NCBI RefSeq assembly: GCF_009827315.1
Contig: NZ_WTYF01000004.1
Location: forward strand, 1,364,001-1,428,000
Direction of reading: 5' to 3'
Source of the DNA: Qipengyuania gaetbuli
Lineage (GTDB): Bacteria > Pseudomonadota > Alphaproteobacteria > Sphingomonadales > Sphingomonadaceae
DNA: 64,000 nt
In this document: in pieces, positions 1 through 8,637 of the stretch
How positions within the stretch are numbered: the stretch's first letter is position 1
How the letters are laid out: each line of letters starts with the position of its first letter
Position numbers and translations under genes: made by a program
Notes under the pieces: generated by a model
What the model saw: the letters and a program-made list of their open reading frames with translations, nothing else
Told to the model about the DNA's origin: nothing
The model's database searches: none

Positions 1-2
1 AG

Positions 3-839
3 GCATCGAGCGGGTCTACCGCCGTATCCGAAGCCTATTTCGCCCGGATGCTGGGCCTGCCCTTCATCGCCGTGGTCCCCAAATCGACCGCGCAGGCCAA
101 GATCGATGCCATCGCCTTCCATGGCGGCAAGTGCCACTTCGTCGACAATCCTTGCGAGATGTACGACGCGGCCCAGTCGCTCGCTGACGAGCTTGGCGGT
201 CACTACATCGACCAGTTCACCTTTGCCGAACGGGCGACCGACTGGCGCAGCAACAACAATATCGCCGAATCGATTTTCGCCCAGATGGCACGCGAACCCC
301 ACCCGGTGCCGCGCTGGATCGTCTGCGGTGCGGGCACTGGCGGCACTTCGGCCACGATCGGCCGCTTCGCCCGCTACAACCGCCATGACACGCGCGTCTG
401 CGTGGCCGATCCGGAAGGCTCGGTCTTCCACCGCCACTGGGCCGACCGGTCGATCGAGCGCGTCGACCATCCTTCCGGCTGCATCGAGGGCATCGGCCGC
501 CAGCGCGTCGAGCCGAGCTTCCTGCCAGACGTGGTCGACCGCATGGAAGCGGTCAGTGACGAATGCTCCATCGCCGCCGCGCACGAGGTGAGCGAACGGC
601 TGGGAAGGCGCTGCGGCGGATCGACCGGGACCAATGTCTGGGCCTGCGCCAAGATTGCCGCCGACATGGCCGAACGCGGCCTCAAGGGCTCCATCGTGTC
701 CATCCTGTGCGACGACGGCGCGCGCTATGCCGACACGATCTTCGACGATGGCTGGCTGGCGCAGAAGGGCTTCGACATCACGCCCCAGCGCAAGAAGATC
801 GCCCATTTCTTCGAGACTGGCACTTTCGCAGCCGGCTGA
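3..839 (+). CDS. Cysteine synthase family PLP enzyme (5' end outside window)
   Basis: This is the C-terminal 278 codons of a fold-type II PLP enzyme of the cysteine synthase/cystathionine beta-synthase family. The frame is open from base 3, so the start and the PLP-binding lysine lie upstream of the window. Visible motifs are the substrate-binding loop SSGSTAVSEA right at the edge, the glycine-rich phosphate-binding loop GAGTGGTSA about 110 codons in, and GSTGTN near codon 205, whose serine normally contacts the pyridine nitrogen. It may make cysteine from O-acetylserine. It also resembles the Cds1-type group that can act as cysteine desulfhydrase, and the two cannot be separated from sequence alone. 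The family call is firm, the exact reaction is not. A DUF819 membrane protein follows after 27 bases and is probably co-transcribed. Confidence 0.85.
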   Translation, partial: ASSGSTAVSEAYFARMLGLPFIAVVPKSTAQAKIDAIAFHGGKCHFVDNPCEMYDAAQSLADELGGHYIDQFTFAERATDWRSNNNIAESIFAQMAREPHPVPRWIVCGAGTGGTSATIGRFARYNRHDTRVCVADPEGSVFHRHWADRSIERVDHPSGCIEGIGRQRVEPSFLPDVVDRMEAVSDECSIAAAHEVSERLGRRCGGSTGTNVWACAKIAADMAERGLKGSIVSILCDDGARYADTIFDDGWLAQKGFDITPQRKKIAHFFETGTFAAG

Positions 840-866
840 CCGGATTTCCCCCGAGGAGAGCAATAC

Positions 867-2081
867 GTGATTACCGACGACCGGATCATCCTGGGCCTGC
901 TGGGCGTCGTCCTGGCATTCGTCTTCGCGACGCGCGACCGGCCGGGCTGGCAGAGGTTCTACACCTTCGTGCCGATCATCCTCGTGTGCTATCTCGTCCC
1001 CTCTCTGATGGTGACCTTCGGCCTGATCGACGTCACGGAAAGCAATCTGTGGACCGTGGCGAAGGACTTCTTCCTGCCTGCCGCCCTGTTCCTGATGACG
1101 CTCAGCATCGACCTGAAAGGCATCCTCGGCCTCGGCAGCAAGGCGATCATCATGTTCCTGACCGCCACGCTCGGCATCGTGCTGGGCGGTCCGGTCGCGC
1201 TGTTCATCGTCGCACAGTTCGACCCCTCGATCATCGGGACGGGTGACAATGCCGCATGGCGCGGGCTTGCGACGCTCGCCGGCAGCTGGATCGGCGGGGG
1301 CGCCAACCAGACCGCAATGCTCGAAGTCTACGGCTACAATATCGAGCGCTATTCCGCGCTCATCGCGGTCGACATCATCGTGGCGAACATCTGGATGATC
1401 TTCCTGCTCTACGGCGCAGGGGCGAGCGAAAAGGTCGACCGCTGGCTCGGCGCGGACAGCAGCGCGATCGACGCGCTGCGCGACAAGATGGCCGATTACA
1501 CCAGCTCGGTCGAACGCGTGGCGAAGGCGAACGATTATGTCCTGCTCTTCGGCGTGACGCTGGCCGTGGTCGGCCTGTGCCACCTCGTCGGCAATGCGCT
1601 TGGCGGCTTCTTCGCCGATTTGCAGGGCGAGGACGCGACGCTGGCAAGCGGGTTCTTCTGGGTCGTGGTCATTGCAACCACGTTCGGCCTTCTCGCCAGC
1701 TTCACCCGCGCCCGCGAGCTCGAAGGCGTCGGCGCGAGCAAGTTCGGCACGCTGTTCATCTTCCTCCTCGTCGCGATCATCGGCACGAAGATGGACGTGA
1801 CACAGCTCGGCGAAGCGCCCGGTTTCATGGCCGTCGGCCTCATCTGGATGGTCTTCCACGTCATCCTGCTGCTGGCCGTGGCGAAGCTCATCAAGGCACC
1901 GTTTTTCTTCGTGGCGGTCGGCAGCAAGGCTAACGTGGGCGGCGCGGCGTCGGCCCCGGTGGTGGCAGCCGCGTTCCACCCGGCCCTTGCGCCGGTGGGT
2001 GTGCTGCTCGCCGTTCTGGGCTATGCCTTGGGCACATACGGCGCGATCCTGTGCGCGCAGATGATGGCAGCGGTCGGCTAG
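867..2081 (+). CDS. DUF819 family integral membrane protein
   Basis: This 404-residue polytopic membrane protein starts at GTG 867, with a good ribosome-binding site (GAGGAG) about eight bases upstream. The sequence is a run of hydrophobic helices with short loops. It contains the glycine/asparagine-rich stretch GSWIGGGANQTAM near residue 140 and SKANVGGAASAPVVAAA near residue 353, both typical of the DUF819 (YjcL-like) family. The family has no proven substrate; its shape suggests a transporter in the inner membrane. It sits 27 bases behind a cysteine-synthase-family gene, so a link to a sulfur or amino-acid compound is possible but is only inference from context. Confidence 0.8.
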   Translation: MITDDRIILGLLGVVLAFVFATRDRPGWQRFYTFVPIILVCYLVPSLMVTFGLIDVTESNLWTVAKDFFLPAALFLMTLSIDLKGILGLGSKAIIMFLTATLGIVLGGPVALFIVAQFDPSIIGTGDNAAWRGLATLAGSWIGGGANQTAMLEVYGYNIERYSALIAVDIIVANIWMIFLLYGAGASEKVDRWLGADSSAIDALRDKMADYTSSVERVAKANDYVLLFGVTLAVVGLCHLVGNALGGFFADLQGEDATLASGFFWVVVIATTFGLLASFTRARELEGVGASKFGTLFIFLLVAIIGTKMDVTQLGEAPGFMAVGLIWMVFHVILLLAVAKLIKAPFFFVAVGSKANVGGAASAPVVAAAFHPALAPVGVLLAVLGYALGTYGAILCAQMMAAVG

Positions 2082-2171
2082 GCGCAAATCAGGAGCGGTT
2101 TCATTTGATACCGGTTGATTTCGGAGCCTCTCCTTGCCAAGGCCGCTGGCAAGAAGAGAGAGGATTCCCCC

Positions 2172-3665
2172 ATGCGTCAGGTTGACCATTTCATCGTCGG
2201 CGACAGCCCGGCTCCCGTTCGCAAGCACCAGATCTGGAACCCCTCCACTGGCGAGGTCCAGGCCGAGGTCGCGCTGGGCGATGCCGCCCTCCTGCAGCAG
2301 GCCGTCGATGCGGCGAAGAAGGTCCAGCCCGCCTGGGCCGCGACCAACCCGCAGAAGCGCGCGCGCGTGATGTTCGAATTCAAGCGGCTGGTCGAAGCCA
2401 ACAAGCAGGAGCTGGCAGAACTTCTATCGAGCGAACACGGCAAGGTGGTGGAAGACGCGCATGGCGATGTGCAGCGCGGCCTCGAAGTGATCGAATTTGC
2501 ATGCGGCATCCCGCAGGCGCTGAAGGGCGAATACACGCAAGGCGCAGGCCCCGGCATCGATGTATATTCGATGCGCCAGCCGCTCGGCATCGGTGCGGGC
2601 ATCACCCCGTTCAACTTCCCGGCGATGATCCCGATGTGGATGTTCGGCATGGCGATCGCGGCGGGCAATGCCTTCATCCTCAAGCCGTCCGAACGCGACC
2701 CCAGCGTGCCGGTGCGCCTTGCCGAGCTGATGCTCGAGGCAGGCGCTCCCGAGGGGCTGCTGCAGGTCGTGCACGGCGACAAGGAAATGGTCGATGCCAT
2801 CCTCGACCATCCCGATATCCCGGCGATCAGTTTCGTCGGCTCGTCCGACATCGCGCAGTATATCTACTCGTGCGGCGCGGCCAATGCGAAGCGCGTCCAG
2901 GCGTTCGGCGGCGCGAAGAACCACGGCATCGTAATGCCCGATGCCGATCTCGACCAGGTGGTGAACGACCTGGCCGGCGCGGCCTTCGGTTCGGCGGGCG
3001 AGCGCTGCATGGCGCTGCCCGTCGTGGTGCCGGTGGGCGAGGATACGGCGAACCGCCTGCGCGAAAAGCTGATCCCCGCCATCAACGCGCTGCGCGTTGG
3101 CGTCTCCAACGATCCCGATGCGCATTACGGACCCGTAGTTACGCCGGAGCACAAGGCGCGCGTCGAAGGCTGGATCGACACGGCCGAGAAGGAAGGCGCC
3201 GAAGTCGTCATCGACGGTCGCGGCTTCAGCCTGCAGGGCCACGAGAACGGCTTCTTCGTCGGTCCGACGCTGCTTGACCGTGTCACCACCGACATGGACA
3301 GCTACAAGGAAGAGATCTTCGGCCCCGTGCTCCAGATCGTGCGTGCCAAGGATTTCGAGGACGCCGTCCGCCTGCCGAGCGAGCACCAATACGGCAACGG
3401 CGTCGCGATCTTCACCCGCAACGGCCACGCCGCGCGCGAATTCGCGAGCCGCGTGAATGTCGGCATGGTCGGCATTAACGTGCCGATCCCGGTGCCGGTC
3501 AGCTATCACAGCTTCGGCGGCTGGAAGCGTTCGGGCTTCGGCGACATCGACCAGTACGGCATGGAAGGCCTGAAGTTCTGGACCAAGGCCAAGAAAGTCA
3601 CCCAGCGCTGGCCGGATGGCGGCGGTGACGGGTCAAACGCCTTCGTCATCCCGACCATGGGATAA
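2172..3665 (+). CDS. mmsA: Methylmalonate-semialdehyde dehydrogenase, CoA-acylating
   Basis: The 497-residue ALDH-superfamily enzyme converts methylmalonate semialdehyde, NAD+ and CoA to propionyl-CoA, the last step of valine degradation. The start was set at ATG 2172 because an AGAGAGGA ribosome-binding site lies just upstream and the protein then begins at the usual family position; a TTG 57 bases further upstream is also open. The catalytic cysteine is C279 in AGERCMALP. The ELGG glutamate loop of hydrolytic aldehyde dehydrogenases is replaced by AFGGAKNH, as expected for the CoA-acylating branch. The Rossmann and C-terminal oligomerisation segments (SFGGWKRSGFGD) are present. The other four enzymes of the pathway lie between 5.3 and 9.5 kb on the same strand, which supports the assignment. 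Confidence 0.95.
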   Translation: MRQVDHFIVGDSPAPVRKHQIWNPSTGEVQAEVALGDAALLQQAVDAAKKVQPAWAATNPQKRARVMFEFKRLVEANKQELAELLSSEHGKVVEDAHGDVQRGLEVIEFACGIPQALKGEYTQGAGPGIDVYSMRQPLGIGAGITPFNFPAMIPMWMFGMAIAAGNAFILKPSERDPSVPVRLAELMLEAGAPEGLLQVVHGDKEMVDAILDHPDIPAISFVGSSDIAQYIYSCGAANAKRVQAFGGAKNHGIVMPDADLDQVVNDLAGAAFGSAGERCMALPVVVPVGEDTANRLREKLIPAINALRVGVSNDPDAHYGPVVTPEHKARVEGWIDTAEKEGAEVVIDGRGFSLQGHENGFFVGPTLLDRVTTDMDSYKEEIFGPVLQIVRAKDFEDAVRLPSEHQYGNGVAIFTRNGHAAREFASRVNVGMVGINVPIPVPVSYHSFGGWKRSGFGDIDQYGMEGLKFWTKAKKVTQRWPDGGGDGSNAFVIPTMG

Positions 3666-3712
3666 GAACCGGCCGCAGAGCGTTGGAAGGAAGCGTTTTC
3701 AAGGAGATATCG

Positions 3713-4189
3713 ATGCGCTTCCTGCTCTCCGCCGCCCCGCTGCTGCTCCTGGCGGCCTGCTCTGACCCCGTGCGGGATACGGACAGGCAGGACGGCGGCG
3801 ATGCTGCCATGCCGGTCGAACCCGGTGGCGGCATCGGCGACGGCGCGACGCCCCCTCCGGGTGCCCTTGTCTCGGACGATATTCCCGAGGCCTACCGCGG
3901 CATCTGGGACTATGTCGAGGGCACCTGCGACCCTGCGTCGGACCTGCGCATCGAGATCGCGCCCAAGTCGATCGCTTTCTACGAGGCGCGCGGCGAGGTT
4001 ACGCGGGTCGAGATCGACAATCCGGACCGCATCGTCGTCTCGCTCGCGATGGAGGGCGAAGGCGAGAAATGGGAAATGGCGCGCCAGTTTACGCTGAGCG
4101 AAAACGCGACCATACTCACCCCGCGTTCAGTGAACGAGGAGCAATTCGAGCCCATGCCGCTCATGCGGTGCGATAGCCAAGGAGAATGA
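3713..4189 (+). CDS. Putative lipoprotein of unknown function
   Basis: This 158-residue protein has an N-terminal lipoprotein signal, MRFLLSAAPLLLLAACS, with the lipobox cysteine at residue 16. The chosen ATG 3713 has an AAGGAG ribosome-binding site seven bases upstream. After a proline/glycine-rich linker (residues about 30-55) comes a compact domain with two more cysteines (in EGTCDP and LMRCDS) that could form a disulfide in the periplasm. I do not recognise the domain. It lies 47 bases downstream of mmsA and one base ahead of another small lipoprotein, so the two are probably translated from one message. Its function is unknown. Confidence 0.7.
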   Translation: MRFLLSAAPLLLLAACSDPVRDTDRQDGGDAAMPVEPGGGIGDGATPPPGALVSDDIPEAYRGIWDYVEGTCDPASDLRIEIAPKSIAFYEARGEVTRVEIDNPDRIVVSLAMEGEGEKWEMARQFTLSENATILTPRSVNEEQFEPMPLMRCDSQGE

Positions 4190-4190
4190 G

Positions 4191-4487
4191 ATGCGCCTGA
4201 TTTTCGCTGCGATGACCGCCCTTCCCCTTGCCGCCTGCGCCACGACGAGCGGCGCAGACGACCTGCCCGCCGCCCGCGCCGAAGGTTCGTGCAATGCGGC
4301 GGCGGCACAGGGCCACATCGGCCACACCGCCAGCCAGGGCATGGGCGCTGCGATCCTCAAGGACAGCGGCGCGCAGTCGCTGCGCTGGGGGCCGCCCGAA
4401 TCGGCTTGGACGATGGATTACCGCCCCGACCGGGTGAACGTGCGCTACGACCGCGACATGAAGATCACCGAAGTCACCTGCGGGTGA
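4191..4487 (+). CDS. I78-type peptidase inhibitor-like lipoprotein
   Basis: The 98-residue product begins with a lipoprotein signal (lipobox LAAC, cysteine at residue 16) and then carries the small I78 inhibitor-like domain, recognisable from the QGHIGHTAS segment, the RWGPPESAWTMDYRPDR core and the C-terminal strand RVNVRYDRDMKITEVTCG. Family members inhibit serine peptidases, so a periplasmic protease-inhibitor role is likely but unproven here. The start ATG 4191 has an AAGGAG site. Its stop overlaps the GTG start of the next gene by three bases. Confidence 0.75.
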   Translation: MRLIFAAMTALPLAACATTSGADDLPAARAEGSCNAAAAQGHIGHTASQGMGAAILKDSGAQSLRWGPPESAWTMDYRPDRVNVRYDRDMKITEVTCG

Positions 4488-4891
4488 GCGAGCGGCGGCA
4501 CGCCTTCACCGGCTCACCCTACGAAGCACAGTTCGGGTTCGCGCGCGCGGTGCGCACCGGCAACCGCATCACCGTCGCCGGGACCGGACCGGTCGAGGAT
4601 GACGGCTCCTCGACACAAGGCGGCGCTACGGAACAGGCCGCGCGCTGCTGCACGCTGATCCTGCGCGCTATCGAGGAACTCGGCGGCACGGCCGCAGACG
4701 TGGTGCGCACCCGAATGTTTCTGACCGACCCGGCCGACCAGGACGCGGTGGGCGAGGTCCACGCCCGTTTTTTCGGTGCGGCGAGCCCTGCAGCGACGAT
4801 GGTCGGAGCCGCGTGGCTATGCCGCAGCGAATGGCGCGTCGAGATCGAGGCCGAGGCAATCCTCGGCGACGGAAGCTCGGGCGGCGCCTAG
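4484..4891 (+). CDS. Rid (YjgF/YER057c/UK114) family protein
   Basis: This 135-residue member of the Rid family starts at GTG 4484, overlapping the preceding stop as GTGA. The family signature is visible in the segment VVRTRMFLTD and in the C-terminal strand WRVEIEAEAI. In archetypal RidA an arginine in the PARSCV segment binds the substrate carboxylate and is needed for 2-aminoacrylate/imine deamination. Here the matching segment reads PAATMV, so that arginine is missing. The protein is therefore unlikely to be a true RidA deaminase and fits one of the divergent Rid subfamilies. Its 3' end overlaps the convergent DUF2892 gene by four bases. Confidence 0.8.
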   Translation: MSERRHAFTGSPYEAQFGFARAVRTGNRITVAGTGPVEDDGSSTQGGATEQAARCCTLILRAIEELGGTAADVVRTRMFLTDPADQDAVGEVHARFFGAASPAATMVGAAWLCRSEWRVEIEAEAILGDGSSGGA

Positions 4892-5091
4892 CCAGTCTTG
4901 CAGGTGCTGATTCCGAAGGGCAGGTAGGCCGGGCAGAACGAGACGAGGCTCGTCACCACGAAAATCGCCGCCACCACGTAGGCTATGGTGGCGAACAGGC
5001 CGGTGATCGTTCCGATCGCTGCAAGCGCCACGAGGACGACCGCGGCAATCAGGCGGGCGGTCTTGTCGAGCGATCCCATATTCTTGCGCAT
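4888..5091 (-). CDS. DUF2892 (YgaP transmembrane-like) small membrane protein
   Basis: This is a 67-residue inner-membrane protein with two hydrophobic segments (residues about 11-30 and 33-52) and a conserved tail, SFCPAYLPFGISTCK, containing two cysteines, typical of the DUF2892 family related to the membrane anchor of the rhodanese YgaP. The start was set at 5091 because an AAGGAG site lies nine bases upstream; the frame stays open further upstream but without hydrophobic or conserved sequence. It converges on the Rid gene with a four-base overlap. Upstream, about 260 bases separate it from the divergent acyl-CoA dehydrogenase start; I see no recognisable site there. Confidence 0.8.
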   Translation of the reverse strand: MRKNMGSLDKTARLIAAVVLVALAAIGTITGLFATIAYVVAAIFVVTSLVSFCPAYLPFGISTCKTG

Positions 5092-5354
5092 CACTGGTTC
5101 TCCTTCAGGCCAATTCTGGCCAGCAACGCCCCCTGTGGGGGGCCTGTCCAGACTAGGTGCAAACCGGGCTGCGACATTGATCTGGCGCAATATCGAACGC
5201 CGGGAATCGGCCCGAAATGCGAGGGCAACAAAGCTAGCTTGTCCGAGTGCGTACAGCAGTGATTGGAAAGCGGGGCCGCACTGCCCGGCAATCGTTCGCG
5301 TGCGAGGAGGCGCCCCCCTTCCCTCGGGCCTCCAGCGGCGCTAGAGCGCGGGCC

Positions 5355-6500
5355 ATGACAGGACAATTCCAGCTCACCGAAGAACAGCTCGCGATCCAGG
5401 AGATGGCGCAGCGTTTCACCGCCGACAACATCACCCCGCACGCCGCGGAATGGGACGAGAAATCGCACTTCCCGCGCGACGTGATCCAGCAGAGCGCCGA
5501 GCTCGGCTTCGGGGCGATCTACGTGTCGGAAGAAAGCGGCGGCATCGGCCTCGGCCGGCTCGAGGCGGCACTGATCATGGAAGCCATGGCCTATGGCTGC
5601 CCGGCGACGAGCGCCTACATCTCGATCCACAACATGGCAGCATGGATGATCGACCAGTTCGGCGGCGCGGAAGTGAAGGCGAAATACCTTCCCGACCTCG
5701 TTACCATGGACAAGATCGCAAGCTATGCGCTCACCGAACCGGGCAGCGGCTCGGACGCGGCAGGGCTCAAGACGAGCGCCCGGCTCGATGGGGACCACTA
5801 CGTCCTCAACGGCACCAAGCAGTTCATTTCGGGCGGCGGCTTCAACGACGTCTACGTGACGATGGTCCGCACCTCCGACCACAAGACCAAGGGCATAACC
5901 TGCCTTGTGATCGACAAGGACACGCCCGGCATGTCCTTCGGCAAGCCGGAGAAGAAGCTGGGCTGGAATGCCTCGCCCACCGCGCAGGTCATTTTCGAGG
6001 ATGCGCGCGTACCCGTCGCCAACCGCGTGGGTGACGAAGGCGAGGGCTTCCGCTTTGCCATGATGGGCCTCGACGGCGGCCGCCTGAACATCGGCGCCTG
6101 TTCATTGGGCGGGGCGCAGCGCTGTCTCGACGAAGCGGTAGCATACACCAAGGACCGCAAGCAGTTCGACACGCCGATCGCGGATTTCCAGAACACGCAG
6201 TTCATGCTCGCCGATATGGCGACCGAGCTGGAAGCGGCCCGCGCCCTGCTCTACCTCGCCGCAGCCAAGGTGACCGACGGCGCGCCGGACAAGAGCAAGT
6301 ACTCCGCCATGGCCAAGCGCCTTGCGACCGACAGCGGATCGAACGTGGTCAACAACGCGCTCCAGCTGTTCGGCGGCTACGGCTACCTGCGCGAATACCC
6401 GATCGAGCGCTTCTGGCGCGACCTGCGGGTGCATTCGATTCTCGAAGGCACCAACCAGGTGATGCGCATGATCGTGGGACGGGACCTGCTTCGCCAATGA
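5355..6500 (+). CDS. Acyl-CoA dehydrogenase, probably isobutyryl-CoA dehydrogenase
   Basis: The 381-residue FAD flavoenzyme oxidises a short branched acyl-CoA. The FAD/substrate loop YALTEPGSGSDAAG (residues about 124-137), the KQFISGG segment, and the catalytic-base region SILEGTNQVMR near the C-terminus are all present. ATG 5355 gives the standard family N-terminus. The gene runs directly into 3-hydroxyisobutyryl-CoA hydrolase (ATGA overlap), enoyl-CoA hydratase and 3-hydroxyisobutyrate dehydrogenase. That context points to isobutyryl-CoA as substrate, making methacrylyl-CoA in valine breakdown. A general short-chain acyl-CoA dehydrogenase cannot be excluded from the protein alone. Confidence 0.9.
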   Translation: MTGQFQLTEEQLAIQEMAQRFTADNITPHAAEWDEKSHFPRDVIQQSAELGFGAIYVSEESGGIGLGRLEAALIMEAMAYGCPATSAYISIHNMAAWMIDQFGGAEVKAKYLPDLVTMDKIASYALTEPGSGSDAAGLKTSARLDGDHYVLNGTKQFISGGGFNDVYVTMVRTSDHKTKGITCLVIDKDTPGMSFGKPEKKLGWNASPTAQVIFEDARVPVANRVGDEGEGFRFAMMGLDGGRLNIGACSLGGAQRCLDEAVAYTKDRKQFDTPIADFQNTQFMLADMATELEAARALLYLAAAKVTDGAPDKSKYSAMAKRLATDSGSNVVNNALQLFGGYGYLREYPIERFWRDLRVHSILEGTNQVMRMIVGRDLLRQ

Positions 6501-7543
6501 CCGACGATATCAACATTCACCGCCACGGCGCGGTCGGCCACCTTTCGCTGAACCGACCCAAGGCGCTGCACGCGCTGACGCTCGACATGTGCCACGCGAT
6601 GAGCGCGGCGCTGAGGGAATGGGCGGGCGACGACGCCGTCGAGGCCGTGGTGCTCGACCATGCAGAGGGACGCGGCTTCTGCGCGGGCGGGGACATCAAC
6701 CTGCTGCGCAATTCTGCGCTGAACGACGGCGGCGCATCGGGCCGCGCCTTCTTCCACGACGAGTACCAGCTCAACCACCAGATGATGACCTATGACAAGC
6801 CGATCGTGGCTTTCATGGACGGCATCACCATGGGCGGCGGCGTGGGCATCGCCCTGCCTGCCAAATACCGCGTCGCGACCGAACACACCCGCTTCGCCAT
6901 GCCGGAGACGGGCATCGGCCTGTTCCCGGACGTTGGCGGCGGCTGGCACCTTTCGCGCCTCGGCGGACGGCTCGGCCAGTTCCTCGCGCTGACCGGCGCG
7001 CGGCTCGACGGGGCCGAATGCCTGTGGGCGGGCATCGCAACGCACTACCTCCCGGCCGAGAAACTGCCCGAGGCGAAGGCCCGCATCATCGAGCACCCGG
7101 GCCGCATCGCCGGCATCCTTTCGGAGCTTTCGGTGACGCCCCCACCGGCCCGGATCGAGGGCAATGCCGACAAGATCGCCAAGCATTTCGCCTCCGACCG
7201 CTACGAGGATATCCTCGCCAGCCTCGAGGCGGACGACAGCGACTGGGCGGCCAAGGAACTGGCGACGCTCGGCACGAAAAGCCCGCAAACCTGCAAGGTT
7301 GCGCTGCGCCAATTGGCCGAAAGTCAAAATCTCGACAATTTCGCCGACAACATGGCGATGGAGTACCGCATCGCTTCCCGCGTCCTGACTCGCCCTGATT
7401 TTGCCGAGGGCGTGCGCGCGGTGATCGTGGACAAGACGAACGACCCCAAATGGGATCCGGCGACGCCCGAGGGCGTGAGCGATGAACTGCTCGATCAGAT
7501 CTTCGCCCCGCTTCCCGCAGACGAGGAATGGAAACCCCTATGA
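6497..7543 (+). CDS. 3-hydroxyisobutyryl-CoA hydrolase (crotonase fold)
   Basis: This 348-residue crotonase-fold protein is longer than a simple hydratase and carries the hydrolase signature [17 protein letters not shown] together with the oxyanion-hole segments AGGDI and [12 protein letters not shown]. In HIBCH enzymes the glutamate of PETGIG and the aspartate of FPDVGG act in thioester hydrolysis, and both are present. The reaction would be 3-hydroxyisobutyryl-CoA to free 3-hydroxyisobutyrate, avoiding accumulation of toxic methacrylyl-CoA. It overlaps the upstream dehydrogenase and the downstream hydratase, each by four bases (ATGA), indicating translational coupling in a valine catabolic operon. 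Confidence 0.92.
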   Translation: MTDDINIHRHGAVGHLSLNRPKALHALTLDMCHAMSAALREWAGDDAVEAVVLDHAEGRGFCAGGDINLLRNSALNDGGASGRAFFHDEYQLNHQMMTYDKPIVAFMDGITMGGGVGIALPAKYRVATEHTRFAMPETGIGLFPDVGGGWHLSRLGGRLGQFLALTGARLDGAECLWAGIATHYLPAEKLPEAKARIIEHPGRIAGILSELSVTPPPARIEGNADKIAKHFASDRYEDILASLEADDSDWAAKELATLGTKSPQTCKVALRQLAESQNLDNFADNMAMEYRIASRVLTRPDFAEGVRAVIVDKTNDPKWDPATPEGVSDELLDQIFAPLPADEEWKPL

Positions 7544-8337
7544 GCCCTACAACCTCAAACTACGAGACCATCACCGTCGAACAGCGCGACGCCGTCACGC
7601 TGATCACCTTGAACCGCCCGCAGGCGCTCAATGCACTCAACAGCAAGGTGCTCGAAGAACTGATCGAGGCTTTAGCCGCCTACCAGGCCGATGCCAGCCA
7701 GCTGTGCGCGGTCCTGACCGGATCGGGCGACAAGGCCTTTGCCGCCGGCGCCGACATCAAGGAAATGAGCGAGAAAGCGGCGGCCGATTTCTACCTCGAC
7801 GATTTCTTCAGCCCGTGGACGAGCGAGATCGTCAAGAAGACCCGCAAGCCGTGGATTGCCGCGGTCAACGGCTTCGCGCTGGGCGGCGGGTGCGAGCTCG
7901 CCATGATGGCCGACTTCATCATTGCGAGCGAGAACGCCAAGTTCGGCCAGCCCGAAATCAAGCTGGGCGTGGCACCCGGCATGGGCGGCAGCCAGCGCCT
8001 GACCCGCGCCATCGGCAAGTCGAAGGCCATGGAGATGTGCCTCACCGGCCGCATGATGGGCGCCGAGGAAGCAGAGCGCAGCAACCTCGTCGCACGCGTC
8101 GTGCCGCATGACAGCCTGCTCGACGAAGCCATGAAGACCGCCGCGCAGATCGCTGCCATGCCGCCCATGGCAGCCATCGCGAACAAGGAAATGGTCAACG
8201 CAGCATTCGAGACGAGCCTGGACCAGGGCCTGATAGTCGAGCGCCGCATCTTCCAGATCCTCACCGCGAGCGAGGACAAGCAGGAAGGCATGGCCGCCTT
8301 CATCGAAAAGCGCGAGGGCAAGTGGAAGGGTAGGTAA
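7540..8337 (+). CDS. Enoyl-CoA hydratase (short-chain / methacrylyl-CoA hydratase)
   Basis: This 265-residue crotonase has both catalytic glutamates of classical enoyl-CoA hydratase: one in [11 protein letters not shown] and the other in FGQPEIKLG. The oxyanion segment AAGADIKEM is also present. It starts at ATG 7540, overlapping the hydrolase stop. In this operon it should hydrate methacrylyl-CoA to 3-hydroxyisobutyryl-CoA, although enzymes of this type also act in fatty-acid oxidation. A small membrane-protein gene of unknown function follows after 12 bases, then mmsB. Confidence 0.92.
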   Translation: MSPTTSNYETITVEQRDAVTLITLNRPQALNALNSKVLEELIEALAAYQADASQLCAVLTGSGDKAFAAGADIKEMSEKAAADFYLDDFFSPWTSEIVKKTRKPWIAAVNGFALGGGCELAMMADFIIASENAKFGQPEIKLGVAPGMGGSQRLTRAIGKSKAMEMCLTGRMMGAEEAERSNLVARVVPHDSLLDEAMKTAAQIAAMPPMAAIANKEMVNAAFETSLDQGLIVERRIFQILTASEDKQEGMAAFIEKREGKWKGR

Positions 8338-8349
8338 GGGACAGAGCAC

Positions 8350-8637
8350 ATGCTCATATTCCCGCCCTACTTCTTTCTCATCCTTGCGATCATAGGCTTC
8401 GTAATCGGTTACGTGCTTGCCTGGTTCACCCAACGGCCGGTGCGCTCTATCGGTGTCGGGGTATTCGGCGTAGTATTTGTCGGCCTTTTCATCCTGGACT
8501 GGACGATCCCGGACCAGCCCGCCGATGCGATATGGCTGATTGCGATGCTAGGTGCGCTCTATGGGACCGCGACAGGACTTCCCGCACTGTTCGGCGCTGC
8601 GGTCGGGCGGAATTTGAAGAAGGAAATGCTCAAATGA
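8350..8637 (+). CDS. Small integral membrane protein, unknown
   Basis: This 95-residue protein is almost entirely hydrophobic, with about three membrane-spanning stretches (residues 5-25, 34-50 and 60-82) and a basic tail ending RNLKKEMLK. I recognise no family. It lies inside the valine operon, 12 bases after the enoyl-CoA hydratase, and its stop overlaps the mmsB start as ATGA, so it is almost certainly translated. Codon use is somewhat less GC-rich than that of its neighbours, with codons such as ATA and GTA that flanking genes avoid, which could mean later insertion into the operon. Confidence 0.7.
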   Translation: MLIFPPYFFLILAIIGFVIGYVLAWFTQRPVRSIGVGVFGVVFVGLFILDWTIPDQPADAIWLIAMLGALYGTATGLPALFGAAVGRNLKKEMLK

